From Microbacteriaceae bacterium (GTDB taxonomy: Bacteria; Actinomycetota; Actinomycetes; Actinomycetales; Microbacteriaceae), in contig WOYR01000082.1 in assembly GCA_011620705.1 (NCBI GenBank), positions 1 through 7,221 on the forward strand: a DNA stretch of 7,221 nt, read 5' to 3'. This document shows positions 1 through 6,233 of this stretch, piece by piece (position 1 is the stretch's first letter; every line of letters begins with the position of its first letter). The notes under the pieces are model-generated. The model was not told the origin of the DNA. It was given only the letters and a program-made list of their open reading frames with translations, and searched no databases. A program made the translations under genes and the position numbers.

Positions 1-324
1 GCGGGCGCAGCAGCCGGGGTGGGCGGGAGAGTCGGGCTCGGCTGGGACACGGGAGCCGGCCGGGACACAGGAGCCGGCGCGACCGGAGCGGGCGCGGGGG
101 CCGGAGGAGCGGCAGCGGGCGCGGGGGCCTGCGCGACCACCGGAGCGGGCGCGGGGGCCGGCGCGACCGGAGCGGCAGCGGGCGCGGGCTCCGGAGCGGC
201 AGCGGGCTCCGGCTGGGCAGCCGGAGCGGGCTCGGCGACGGGCACGGGCGCCGGTTCCGGCGCAGCCTCGGGGACAGGGGCAGCGGCAGGCGCTGGGGCA
301 GCGGCAGGCGCTGCGGCGGTGGCA
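1..324 (-). repeat. Imperfect GC-rich repeats encoding the Ala/Pro linker of E2
   Basis: This stretch, read on the minus strand, encodes alternating Ala-Pro units of varying length (AP, AAAP, PAPV, PEPA). At DNA level the repeats are degenerate but share long identical blocks. For example, a 22-bp block at 83-104 recurs exactly at 140-161. Interdomain linkers rich in Ala and Pro are a family trait of E2 proteins and give the lipoyl domain its reach. Here the linker is already more than 105 residues long at the window edge. That is long for one E2 linker, so copy-number change by slippage or recombination is plausible (inference). Confidence 0.8.
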
Positions 325-566
325 TCCGCTCCGTCCCCGATGGTGACGAGCGCGGTTCCGACATCGACGGTCTCGTCCTCCTGCACCAGGATGGCTTCGA
401 CCACGCCGGCCACCGGCGAGGGGATCTCGGTGTCGACCTTGTCGGTCGAGACCTCGAGCAGCGGCTCGTCGACCTCCACGCGGTCACCGACCTTCTTGAG
501 CCAGCGGGTCACCGTGCCCTCGGTCACACTCTCTCCGAGTGCGGGAAGGCTGACGGATTCGCTCAT
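1..566 (-). CDS. sucB: E2 acyltransferase of 2-oxoacid dehydrogenase complex (SucB/DlaT type), N-terminal part, runs off the window
   Basis: Only the first 188 codons are present; the gene continues beyond base 1. Residues 1 to about 77 form a lipoyl domain that opens with the actinobacterial E2 pattern PALGESVTEGTVTRWLK. Its lipoylation lysine is K43, in the turn STDKVDTE. From about residue 80 to the edge there is only an Ala/Pro linker with some Val, Glu, Gln and Ser. The second lipoyl domain (if any), the E3/E1-binding domain and the catalytic domain lie outside the window. By family, E2 moves acyl groups on lipoamide to CoA in the cytosolic pyruvate and 2-oxoglutarate dehydrogenase complexes. 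In actinobacteria this protein (AceF in Corynebacterium, DlaT in Mycobacterium) is a PDH E2 shared with the OdhA/Kgd enzyme, so the usual label succinyltransferase may mislead. The start is ATG at 566, with AAGGAG at 580-575 and an 8-nt spacing. It lies 74 bp after lpdA, which encodes its E3 partner, so co-transcription is likely. Confidence 0.96.
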   Translation of the reverse strand, partial: MSESVSLPALGESVTEGTVTRWLKKVGDRVEVDEPLLEVSTDKVDTEIPSPVAGVVEAILVQEDETVDVGTALVTIGDGADATAAAPAAAPAPAAAPVPEAAPEPAPVPVAEPAPAAQPEPAAAPEPAPAAAPVAPAPAPAPVVAQAPAPAAAPPAPAPAPVAPAPVSRPAPVSQPSPTLPPTPAAAP

Positions 567-574
567 CAGTGATG

Positions 575-580
575 CTCCTT
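575..580 (-). promoter_or_regulatory. Shine-Dalgarno site of sucB
   Basis: AAGGAG on the minus strand lies 8 nt before the ATG at 566. It fixes the start at the lipoyl domain's expected N-terminus. Confidence 0.85.
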
Positions 581-640
581 AGTGCAAAGCGTGTGGTACT
601 AGCTTAGGTCCGGGCACTGCCGCTGAATCGGGGGCGCGGC

Positions 641-2014
641 TCAGACGGCGTGAAGCGGCTTGCCGGCCAGGGCGAGGAACGCCTCGCCCAGTGCCTCGTT
701 CTGGGTCGGGTGGGCGTGGATGAAGGGAGCGATGTCCTCCGGATACGCCTCCCAGTTCACGGCCAGTTGCGCCTCGCCGATCAACTCGCCGACGCGGGCG
801 CCGATCATGTGGACGCCGAGCACGGGTCCGTCGTTCAGACGAACCACCTTGACCGATCCGGAGGTCTCGAGGATGTGGCTCTTGCCGTTGCCGGCGAGGT
901 TGTAGTCGTAACTGGTGACGGCATCCGCCCCGTACTTCTCGACCGCCTTCGCCTCGCTCAGGCCGACCGAGGCGACCTCGGGGTCGGAGTATGTGACCTT
1001 CGGGATGTTGATGTCCTCGACCACCACCGGGTTCAGGCCGGCGATCTCCTCCGCGACGAAGATGCCCTGCATGAAGCCGCGGTGCGCGAGCTGCAGACCG
1101 GGGACGATGTCGCCGACCGCGTAGACGCCGGGCACGCTCGTGTGCAGCCGCTCGTTCGTGATCACGAAGCCGCGGTCCATCGTGACCCCGGCCTCCTCGT
1201 ATCCGATGTTCGCCGTCAGCGGCCCGCGCCCGACCGCGACGAGCAGCAACTCGCCATCGAAGGTCTGGCCGTCTTCGAGAGTGACGACGACGCCGTTGTC
1301 GTCCTGGGTCACGCTCTGGAAGCGCACGCCGAGGCTGAAGTTGATGCCGCGCTTGCGGAAGGCCCGCTCGAACTGCTTGCTGACCGATTCGTCCTCGTTG
1401 GGCACCAGGTGCGGCAGTGCCTCGACGATCTGCACGTCGGCGCCCCAGCTCTTCCAGACGCTGGAGAACTCGACGCCGATCACGCCGCCGCCGAGCACGA
1501 CGACCTTCTTGGGCACGAAGTCGAGCTGAAGCGCCTGCTCCGAGGTGATGACCCGGCCGCCGATCTCCAGGCCAGGAAGGCTGCGCGAATACGAACCCGT
1601 CGCGAGGATGACGTTCTTGCCGATGATCGTGTCGTCGCCGACCCGGACGGTGGTGGGGGAGGCCAGGCGGCCCTCACCTTCGATGGTGGTGATGCCGCGC
1701 GCCTTGATGAGGCCTTGCAGGCCCTTGTACTTGCTCGCGACGATGCCCTCGCGGTAGCTCGTCACCGCGGCGATGTCGATGCCCTGGTAGTCGGCCTTCA
1801 CGCCGAACTTGGCTGATTCGCGCGCGAAGTCGGCGACCTCGGCCGAGTGCAGCAGGGTCTTGGTCGGGATGCAGCCGACATGCAGGCAGGTGCCGCCGAC
1901 TTTGTCCTTCTCGATCAGCGCGACGGACATCCCCAGTTCGGAGGCGCGGAGCGCGGCGGCGTAGCCACCGCTTCCGGCTCCCAGCACGACAAGGTCAAAA
2001 TTCTGCTCGGACAC
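641..2014 (-). CDS. lpdA: Dihydrolipoamide dehydrogenase (E3)
   Basis: This 457-residue FAD flavoprotein is of normal length for the family. It reoxidises dihydrolipoamide on E2 and reduces NAD+, serving pyruvate and 2-oxoglutarate dehydrogenases in the cytosol. Visible motifs, in order: FAD-binding GAGSGGY at 12-18; the redox-active disulfide C43/C48 in GGTCLHVGCIPTK; ATGS at 138-141; the NAD-binding Rossmann loop GGGVIGVEF at 175-183; AVGRGP at 260-265; the second FAD motif VYAVGD at 297-302; and the C-terminal HPTxxE with the catalytic pair H435 and E440. All key residues are intact. The start is GTG at 2014, preceded by AGGGGAG at 2028-2022 with a 7-nt gap; it gives the expected short N-terminus before the FAD fold. 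The E2 gene follows 74 bp downstream and pepA ends 97 bp upstream, all on one strand. The alternative of mycothione or mercuric reductase is disfavoured by the adjacent E2 gene and the E3-type disulfide motif. Confidence 0.98.
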   Translation of the reverse strand: MSEQNFDLVVLGAGSGGYAAALRASELGMSVALIEKDKVGGTCLHVGCIPTKTLLHSAEVADFARESAKFGVKADYQGIDIAAVTSYREGIVASKYKGLQGLIKARGITTIEGEGRLASPTTVRVGDDTIIGKNVILATGSYSRSLPGLEIGGRVITSEQALQLDFVPKKVVVLGGGVIGVEFSSVWKSWGADVQIVEALPHLVPNEDESVSKQFERAFRKRGINFSLGVRFQSVTQDDNGVVVTLEDGQTFDGELLLVAVGRGPLTANIGYEEAGVTMDRGFVITNERLHTSVPGVYAVGDIVPGLQLAHRGFMQGIFVAEEIAGLNPVVVEDINIPKVTYSDPEVASVGLSEAKAVEKYGADAVTSYDYNLAGNGKSHILETSGSVKVVRLNDGPVLGVHMIGARVGELIGEAQLAVNWEAYPEDIAPFIHAHPTQNEALGEAFLALAGKPLHAV

Positions 2015-2021
2015 CCGGCAA

Positions 2022-2028
2022 CTCCCCT
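2022..2028 (-). promoter_or_regulatory. Shine-Dalgarno site that fixes the GTG start of lpdA
   Basis: AGGGGAG on the minus strand lies 7 nt before the GTG at 2014. No ATG is better placed, so this site decides the start. A small inverted repeat (GTGC-TGTC-GCAC) lies immediately upstream of it. Confidence 0.75.
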
Positions 2029-2047
2029 GTGCGACAGCACTCGATCA

Positions 2048-2074
2048 GTGCCGCGCATGGGTCGCGCGCGGCAC
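2048..2074 (-). other. 9-bp inverted repeat in the lpdA leader
   Basis: GTGCCGCGC at 2048-2056 pairs perfectly with GCGCGGCAC at 2066-2074 across a 9-nt loop. In RNA from either strand this would form a very stable GC hairpin. It sits 33 nt ahead of the lpdA start codon and has no T-run after it in the lpdA direction. It could be an attenuator, an mRNA stabiliser or an operator; the sequence does not decide between these. Confidence 0.5.
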
Positions 2075-2081
2075 GCGCAAA

Positions 2082-2099
2082 GGCAAGGATTTCCTTGCC
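2082..2099 (-). terminator. 18-bp perfect palindrome after pepA: weak terminator or operator
   Basis: GGCAAGGATTTCCTTGCC is a perfect 18-bp palindrome beginning 12 nt beyond the pepA stop (TAG, 2114-2112). In the direction of pepA transcription the stem is followed by TTTGCG, a short U-tract. That makes it a weak intrinsic terminator at best. Its perfect dyad symmetry also fits a dimeric regulator's binding site in the lpdA promoter region. The palindrome is seen; its role is inferred. Confidence 0.5.
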
Positions 2100-2111
2100 A
2101 TCAAGACCCTA

Positions 2112-3638
2112 CTATGAGCGCGAAAAATCTTCTGCCAGAGCGATGAGAGTGCGCACCGACGCGCCGGTCGGGCCCTTTCCGACCTCGCCGTGCGTGCTGC
2201 CGGAGTTGTTCGCGGCCCCCGCGACGTCGAGGTGGGCCCAGGGGATCTGGGCGGCATCCTCCTCCTCGCTGACATTGCCGACGAAGTACTGGAGGAAATG
2301 ACCCGCGACCAGCATGCCTCCGTGCGGGCTGCCCGGGCGGGAGTTCACGATGTCGGCGACATCGCTGTCGAGCACGCTGCGCAGTTCCGGGGGGAGCGGC
2401 ATGTGCCAGAGCGGTTCGCCGGCCGCGGCTCCGGCGGCGATCGTGCGGGCCACCAAGGCGTCGTCGCCCATCACCGGGATGTACCGCTCGCCCATCGCGG
2501 CCCGCGCGCTGCCGGTGAGCGTCGCGACATCCACGATGGCGTCCGGATGCTCCTCGCTCGCCGCCACCAGGCCGTCGGCCAGCACCAGTCGGCCCTCGGC
2601 ATCGGTGTTGAGCACCTCGACGGTCTTGCCGCCGCGGATGCGCAGCACGTCGTTGGGGCGGATCGCCGTGCCCGATGGCAGGTTCTCGGCGATGCAGAGC
2701 CACGCCGTCACGCGCACCGGGAGACCCAGCCGCGCGACCGCGAGCGCGACGGCGAGCACCGTGGCCGCTCCTGTCATGTCGTACTTCATGCCGACCATGG
2801 ATGCCGCGGGCTTCAGCGAGAGCCCGCCGGAGTCGAAGGTGATCCCCTTGCCCACGAGCGCGAGGTGGGGCAGCGCGGCGCCCCCCGCCTCCGACGGGCT
2901 GGGCGAGTACCGCACCACCGCCATGCGCGGTCCTCGGCTCGAACCCTGCCCGACGCCGAGGATGCCGCCGAAACCGCCCGCCTCGAGTGCCGCGACGTCG
3001 AGCACCTCGACCTCGACCGGCAGCCCAGCCGCCAGCTCCACCGCCGCGCTCGCCAGCGTCTCGGGGTAGAGGTCGGACGGCGGCATGTTCACCAGGTCCC
3101 GGACCTGGTGCATCGCGGTGGCGGCAGCGGCTGCGCGCTCCTCGGTGGCGGTATCGGCCAGCTCTTCGGGAACGTGCGCCGTGATCGCCGATGCCGGGGT
3201 CTTCGTGGATCCGAGCGTCGCGGCGCGGTAGGCCGTGTAGAGGTAGGCCCCGATGCCCGCGCCCTCGAGCACGGCCAGCGCCTCGGCGGGCGTCGTGACC
3301 GGCAGCGCGATGGCCAGCCGCTCGATGCCGAGCAGCTGGCGTGCTGCGGCGCCCGCGGCCGCGCGGAGGGTGTCGGTGGTCACCTCCTTGCCGAGGCCGA
3401 CGAGCGCGATGGGCGTGCGCGAGCCCTCGACCGCCGGCAGTCGGCGCAGCTCGTCGGCGGCACCCGTCACTCCGACCTCGGCGAGTGCGGCCCCGATGCC
3501 GGCGAAGGCGGGGTCGTCACTGAGCAGGCGAGGGCCGGCATCCGTCTTCTGCACGCCGAGGAGAAGCACATCCGCGGAGGTGCCGCCGGAGTCCGGCAGC
3601 GGCGGCAGCGAGGAGAGGGAGAGGGAGGGCGCGACCAT
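2112..3638 (-). CDS. pepA: Leucyl aminopeptidase, peptidase family M17
   Basis: This 508-residue protein is of usual length for bacterial M17 enzymes. They are cytosolic, two-metal aminopeptidases, usually hexameric, that remove N-terminal residues and recycle peptides. The variable N-terminal domain covers about residues 1-175 and the conserved catalytic domain about 176-508. All expected active-site residues are present: K264 and D269 in GKGITFDSGG, K276 in GGLSLKP, D287 in MKYDM, and D346, E348 and R350 in the family signature NTDAEGRL. These sit a constant six positions lower than the Escherichia coli PepA numbering. The C-terminal HLDVAGAA at 469-476 also fits the family. The start is ATG at 3638; there is no Shine-Dalgarno sequence, but a TACGGT hexamer lies 6 nt upstream, suggesting a leaderless message. 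The gene diverges from the PAC2 gene and is followed on the same strand by lpdA. E. coli PepA also binds DNA, but nothing here shows that role. Confidence 0.97.
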   Translation of the reverse strand: MVAPSLSLSSLPPLPDSGGTSADVLLLGVQKTDAGPRLLSDDPAFAGIGAALAEVGVTGAADELRRLPAVEGSRTPIALVGLGKEVTTDTLRAAAGAAARQLLGIERLAIALPVTTPAEALAVLEGAGIGAYLYTAYRAATLGSTKTPASAITAHVPEELADTATEERAAAAATAMHQVRDLVNMPPSDLYPETLASAAVELAAGLPVEVEVLDVAALEAGGFGGILGVGQGSSRGPRMAVVRYSPSPSEAGGAALPHLALVGKGITFDSGGLSLKPAASMVGMKYDMTGAATVLAVALAVARLGLPVRVTAWLCIAENLPSGTAIRPNDVLRIRGGKTVEVLNTDAEGRLVLADGLVAASEEHPDAIVDVATLTGSARAAMGERYIPVMGDDALVARTIAAGAAAGEPLWHMPLPPELRSVLDSDVADIVNSRPGSPHGGMLVAGHFLQYFVGNVSEEEDAAQIPWAHLDVAGAANNSGSTHGEVGKGPTGASVRTLIALAEDFSRS

Positions 3639-3644
3639 CCGTCA

Positions 3645-3650
3645 ACCGTA
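3645..3650 (-). promoter_or_regulatory. Candidate -10 box of pepA, leaderless geometry
   Basis: TACGGT on the minus strand matches TANNNT and ends 6 nt before the pepA ATG at 3638. This would place the transcription start at or within a base of the start codon. Confidence 0.55.
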
Positions 3651-3716
3651 CTTCGCTGTTCGCTGTCAGCTTGACGCGGCGTCTGCGCGTCCCGGCGGCA
3701 TCGCGGTGGAGCGATT

Positions 3717-3722
3717 TAGACT
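3717..3722 (+). promoter_or_regulatory. Candidate -10 box of the PAC2 gene, leaderless geometry
   Basis: TAGACT matches TANNNT and ends 6 nt before the ATG at 3729. The only purine-rich run upstream (GGTGGAG, about 3704-3711) is too far from the ATG to act as a Shine-Dalgarno site and lies above the putative transcription start. Confidence 0.6.
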
Positions 3723-3728
3723 CGTGGC

Positions 3729-4637
3729 ATGCGCGATCCTGATGGACTGTACGACCTATCGCTCGAGGTCGCCCAGGTTCCGCACGGCCTGCACCTGGTC
3801 GCTGGGCTGACGGGATTCGCCGACGCAGGCTCCACCGTGTCGCAGTTCAGCAAGTACCTGCTCGACACCCTCGAGGTGAGCGAGATCGCCACCTTCGACA
3901 CGGATGCCCTGCTCGACTACCGGGCGCGGCGTCCGATGATCTTCTTCGACCAGGACCACCTGAGCGATTACACGCCGCTCAAGCTCTCCCTTTACTTGGC
4001 CAAGGACGAACTCGGCCAGCCCTTCCTGCTGCTCACCGGCTTCGAACCGGACTTCCAGTGGGAGCGCTTCACCGAAGCCGTTCTGCACCTGGTCGACAGG
4101 TACGAGGTGAAGGACACCACCTGGGTGCACGCCATCCCGATGCCGGTGCCGCACACGCGGCCGATCGGGGTGACGGTCAGCGGCAACCGCATCGATCTCA
4201 TCGATTCGCTGTCGGTCTGGCGGCCGCGCACGCAGGTGCCCGGCAACGCGCTTCAGCTGCTGGAGTACCGGCTCTCCGAGCTCGGCCACCCGACCGCCGG
4301 CTTCGTGCTGCTGATCCCGCACTACCTCGCCGACACGGAGTTCCCCCTCGCGGCGGTGACCGCGCTGGAGAGCATCAGCGCCGCGACGGGCTTGATCTTC
4401 CCGACCGAGCGACTGCGCGAAGACAATCGCGCCTTCCTCGCGAAGGTCGACGACCAGGTCAGGGGAAACCAGGAGCTGCAGCGGCTGGTCGGCACTCTCG
4501 AATTGCGCCACGACAGCTACATGGAGGACAACCCGCTCCCCTCCCCGCTGGTGGACGAGAGCGGCGAGTTGCCCAACGCCGACACGATCGCGGCGGAACT
4601 CGAGAAGTTCCTCGCGAATCGGCACGACGAGGACTGA
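3729..4637 (+). CDS. PAC2 family protein (proteasome-assembly-chaperone-like)
   Basis: This 302-residue soluble protein has no signal peptide or membrane segment. It shows the pattern of actinobacterial PAC2 proteins: GLTGFADAG at 26-34, LLTGFEPDFQWERF at 101-114, PMPVPHTRP at 137-145 and IPHYLA at 196-201. A more helical, charged C-terminal part ends in an acidic tail (DED). PAC2 is named for eukaryotic proteasome assembly chaperone 2. Bacterial members are widespread in actinobacteria and their biochemical role is unsettled, so I assign no function beyond the family. The ATG at 3729 is 6 nt after a -10-like hexamer and lacks a ribosome-binding site. The gene diverges from pepA and is followed 46 bp later by the MFS gene on the same strand. 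Placement next to a peptidase is suggestive of peptide or protein turnover, but that is only context. No proteasome gene is in the window. Confidence 0.92.
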   Translation: MRDPDGLYDLSLEVAQVPHGLHLVAGLTGFADAGSTVSQFSKYLLDTLEVSEIATFDTDALLDYRARRPMIFFDQDHLSDYTPLKLSLYLAKDELGQPFLLLTGFEPDFQWERFTEAVLHLVDRYEVKDTTWVHAIPMPVPHTRPIGVTVSGNRIDLIDSLSVWRPRTQVPGNALQLLEYRLSELGHPTAGFVLLIPHYLADTEFPLAAVTALESISAATGLIFPTERLREDNRAFLAKVDDQVRGNQELQRLVGTLELRHDSYMEDNPLPSPLVDESGELPNADTIAAELEKFLANRHDED

Positions 4638-4671
4638 GCCCGGGCCGCGGTGCCTTGAGCTGCCGGGCCCC

Positions 4672-4677
4672 TAGCCT
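4672..4677 (+). promoter_or_regulatory. Candidate -10 box of the MFS gene, leaderless geometry
   Basis: TAGCCT matches TANNNT and ends 6 nt before the GTG at 4684, with no Shine-Dalgarno sequence in between. This is the same spacing as at the two flanking candidates. A TTGAGC at 4655-4660 is only 11 bp upstream, too close for a normal -35 box. Confidence 0.5.
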
Positions 4678-4683
4678 GGTTGC

Positions 4684-6009
4684 GTGAACTCTGCGCGCTC
4701 CTGGATCGTCTTCGGTGGCGCCGTTCTCGCCTACCTGATCGGCGTGACGCAGCGCACCTCCTTCGGCGTGGTGAGTGTGGAGGCGACCGAGCGGTTCCAC
4801 GTGAACGCCGCCGCTGTCTCCACCGTCGCGGTGGTGCAGATCGTCGTCTACGCCGCGCTGCAGATCCCGGTGGGCATCCTGGTGGACCGGATCGGCCCGC
4901 GGGAGCTGATCGTCGGTGGCGCCCTGCTGATGGCCGCCGGGCAGGCGGTGCTGGCATTCTCGCCCACCCTCGGTGTCGCGATCGCCGGCCGTGTCCTGGT
5001 GGGGATGGGGGATGCCGCGACCTTCGTCTCGGTGATCCGCCTCTTGCCCAACTGGTTCGGCGGCCGGGTGCTGCCGCAGCTCGGCCAATGGGTCGGGGCG
5101 ATCGGACAGCTCGGCCAGGTCGTCTCGGCCGTGCCCTTCGCCCTCCTTCTGAATTCCCTCGGCTGGCGGCCCGCGCTGCTGATCGCGGGCGGCGCCTCGG
5201 TCGTCGCCGCGGCCGTCGCGCTCGCCCTGGTGCGCCGTGGCGAACCGCCGGCAGCGACCAGCCCCATCCCGGTCAGCAGCATGCGCACGCAGCTGCTGGG
5301 CAGTCTTGCCCGTCCTGGGACGCAGCTGGGCTTCTGGGCGCATATGGTCGGCGGCACTGTCCCGACCCTGATGTCGACCATGTGGGGTTTCCCCTTCCTG
5401 ACGGCCGGCCTCGGCTACGACGTGCCGACGGCCGCCACGGTGTTCTCCATGCTGGTGGTCGGCAATGTCGTCGCAGGACCCGTCGTCGGGATGCTCGTCG
5501 CGCGCTTTCCGCTGCGCCGCAGCAACGTGGTGCTCACCCTGGTCTTCGTGATCTTCGCGATCTGGTCGGTGGTGCTGCTCTGGCCGGGGACGCCGCCATT
5601 CTGGCTGGTCGTCGCCTTCTTCGTGGCGGTCGGAACCGGCGGCCCCGGGTCGCTCGTCGGCTTCGATCTGGCGCGCACGTTCAATCCCGGCCACGCGCTG
5701 GGTTCGGCATCCGGAATCGTGAACGTCGGCGGGTTCCTCGGCGGATTCATCAGCATGCTGTTGATCGGCGTCGCCCTCGACCTGATTGACGGGGGGCGGA
5801 TCGCCGCGGGCGGGGCATCGAGCCTGTATTCGTTCGACTCATTCCGCATCGCCTTCCTGGTGCCCTACGCGGTGGTCGCCGTCGGGGTGGTGGGTCTCCT
5901 GCGCGCGAGAGGCCGGACTCGCCGCAGGATGTTCGAGGAGGAGGGAATAGAAATCGCCCCTCTGTGGGTTGCACTCTTCAGGTCGCGGCGTCGAGCGCGG
6001 CCGGATTGA
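4684..6009 (+). CDS. Major facilitator superfamily (MFS) transporter, substrate unknown
   Basis: This 441-residue integral membrane protein fits the usual 12-helix MFS length. Hydrophobic segments begin at about residue 7, the last spans about 389-406, and a loop around residues 184-215 divides the two six-helix halves. MFS motif A is visible between helices 2 and 3 as GILVDRIGPRE (64-74). R103 in GRVLVGMGD on helix 4 matches the conserved Arg of motif B. A conserved-looking NPGHALGSASGIVNVGGFLGG stretch (334-354) lies in the second half. The cytosolic C-terminus is basic and ends shortly after FEEEGIEIAPLW (417-428). By family it is a secondary transporter of the cytoplasmic membrane; substrate and direction cannot be read from the sequence. 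The start is GTG at 4684, leaving a very short tail before helix 1; there is no ribosome-binding site, but a -10-like hexamer lies 6 nt upstream. It follows the PAC2 gene by 46 bp. Confidence 0.93.
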   Translation: MNSARSWIVFGGAVLAYLIGVTQRTSFGVVSVEATERFHVNAAAVSTVAVVQIVVYAALQIPVGILVDRIGPRELIVGGALLMAAGQAVLAFSPTLGVAIAGRVLVGMGDAATFVSVIRLLPNWFGGRVLPQLGQWVGAIGQLGQVVSAVPFALLLNSLGWRPALLIAGGASVVAAAVALALVRRGEPPAATSPIPVSSMRTQLLGSLARPGTQLGFWAHMVGGTVPTLMSTMWGFPFLTAGLGYDVPTAATVFSMLVVGNVVAGPVVGMLVARFPLRRSNVVLTLVFVIFAIWSVVLLWPGTPPFWLVVAFFVAVGTGGPGSLVGFDLARTFNPGHALGSASGIVNVGGFLGGFISMLLIGVALDLIDGGRIAAGGASSLYSFDSFRIAFLVPYAVVAVGVVGLLRARGRTRRRMFEEEGIEIAPLWVALFRSRRRARPD

Positions 6010-6071
6010 TCGCCCTCGCGGCGACTTCGCCCAGTGCCGCCCGGGTCGCGGCAGATGCCTCTTCGGAGGTG

Positions 6072-6080
6072 TGCGATAAT
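6072..6080 (+). promoter_or_regulatory. Candidate extended -10 promoter element for rpoD
   Basis: TGCGATAAT fits the extended -10 form TGN followed by a five-of-six match to TATAAT. The hexamer 17 bp upstream (CAGATG) is a poor -35 box. Location in the only AT-rich island before rpoD supports it. Confidence 0.4.
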
Positions 6081-6225
6081 CGATATTCAGGACCCGGTCT
6101 TCTCCCCGGCATTCGGCTTCGCGTTCGGCGCGGAATCGCGGGGGACTTGACATGGGTCTTAGTACTGCCCGAATGCGAACCGTCCGACAGGCGGGCCGCC
6201 GGGGAGCACGAGCCCGAATCCGCCA

Positions 6226-6233
6226 GGAAGGGG
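6226..6233 (+). promoter_or_regulatory. Shine-Dalgarno site of rpoD
   Basis: The purine-rich run GGAAGGGG lies 5 nt before the ATG at 6239 and supports this start for the long N-terminal extension. Confidence 0.7.

Larger units (their letters stand above)
3639..3728. promoter_or_regulatory. Divergent promoter region between pepA and the PAC2 gene
   Basis: This 90-bp spacer holds start signals for both flanking genes, at opposite ends. On the minus strand TACGGT (3650-3645) is followed by 6 nt and the pepA ATG. On the plus strand TAGACT (3717-3722) is followed by 6 nt and the PAC2 ATG. Neither start has a Shine-Dalgarno sequence at usable distance. No convincing -35 box is seen 16-18 bp upstream of either hexamer. 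No obvious operator dyad is seen between them. Confidence 0.65.

Noticed and set aside
19..582. Gly/Ala-rich open frame on the plus strand opposite the E2 linker
   Set aside because: It is the reverse-strand reading of the Ala/Pro repeat, is pure low complexity, and covers a real E2 start with a Shine-Dalgarno site.
601..606. TAAGCT on the minus strand as an internal promoter for sucB
   Set aside because: There is no -35 support, and lpdA-sucB co-transcription explains expression of sucB equally well.
650..1816. 388-codon open frame on the plus strand opposite lpdA
   Set aside because: GC-rich antisense shadow; the protein is rich in Arg, Asp and His with no recognisable fold, while the minus strand encodes an intact E3 enzyme.
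2190..3674. 494-codon open frame on the plus strand opposite pepA
   Set aside because: Antisense shadow of an intact M17 peptidase with all catalytic residues; its composition is Arg/Gly/His-rich with no domain.
3671..3676. TTGACG as a -35 box for the PAC2 gene
   Set aside because: It is 40 bp from the TAGACT hexamer, far beyond the 16-18 bp expected.
4638..4668. GCCCGG/CCGGGC inverted repeat after the PAC2 stop as a terminator
   Set aside because: There is no T-run, the loop is long, and its right arm runs up against the MFS promoter candidate.
4459..5694. 411-codon open frame on the minus strand opposite the end of the PAC2 gene and the MFS gene
   Set aside because: Charged, His/Arg/Asp-rich shadow that crosses a gene boundary; the plus strand has clear MFS hydrophobic helices.
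6167..6219. GCCCGAAT direct repeat (6167-6174 and 6212-6219) before rpoD
   Set aside because: Eight bases in a GC-rich region over a short span is compatible with chance, and no third copy was seen.
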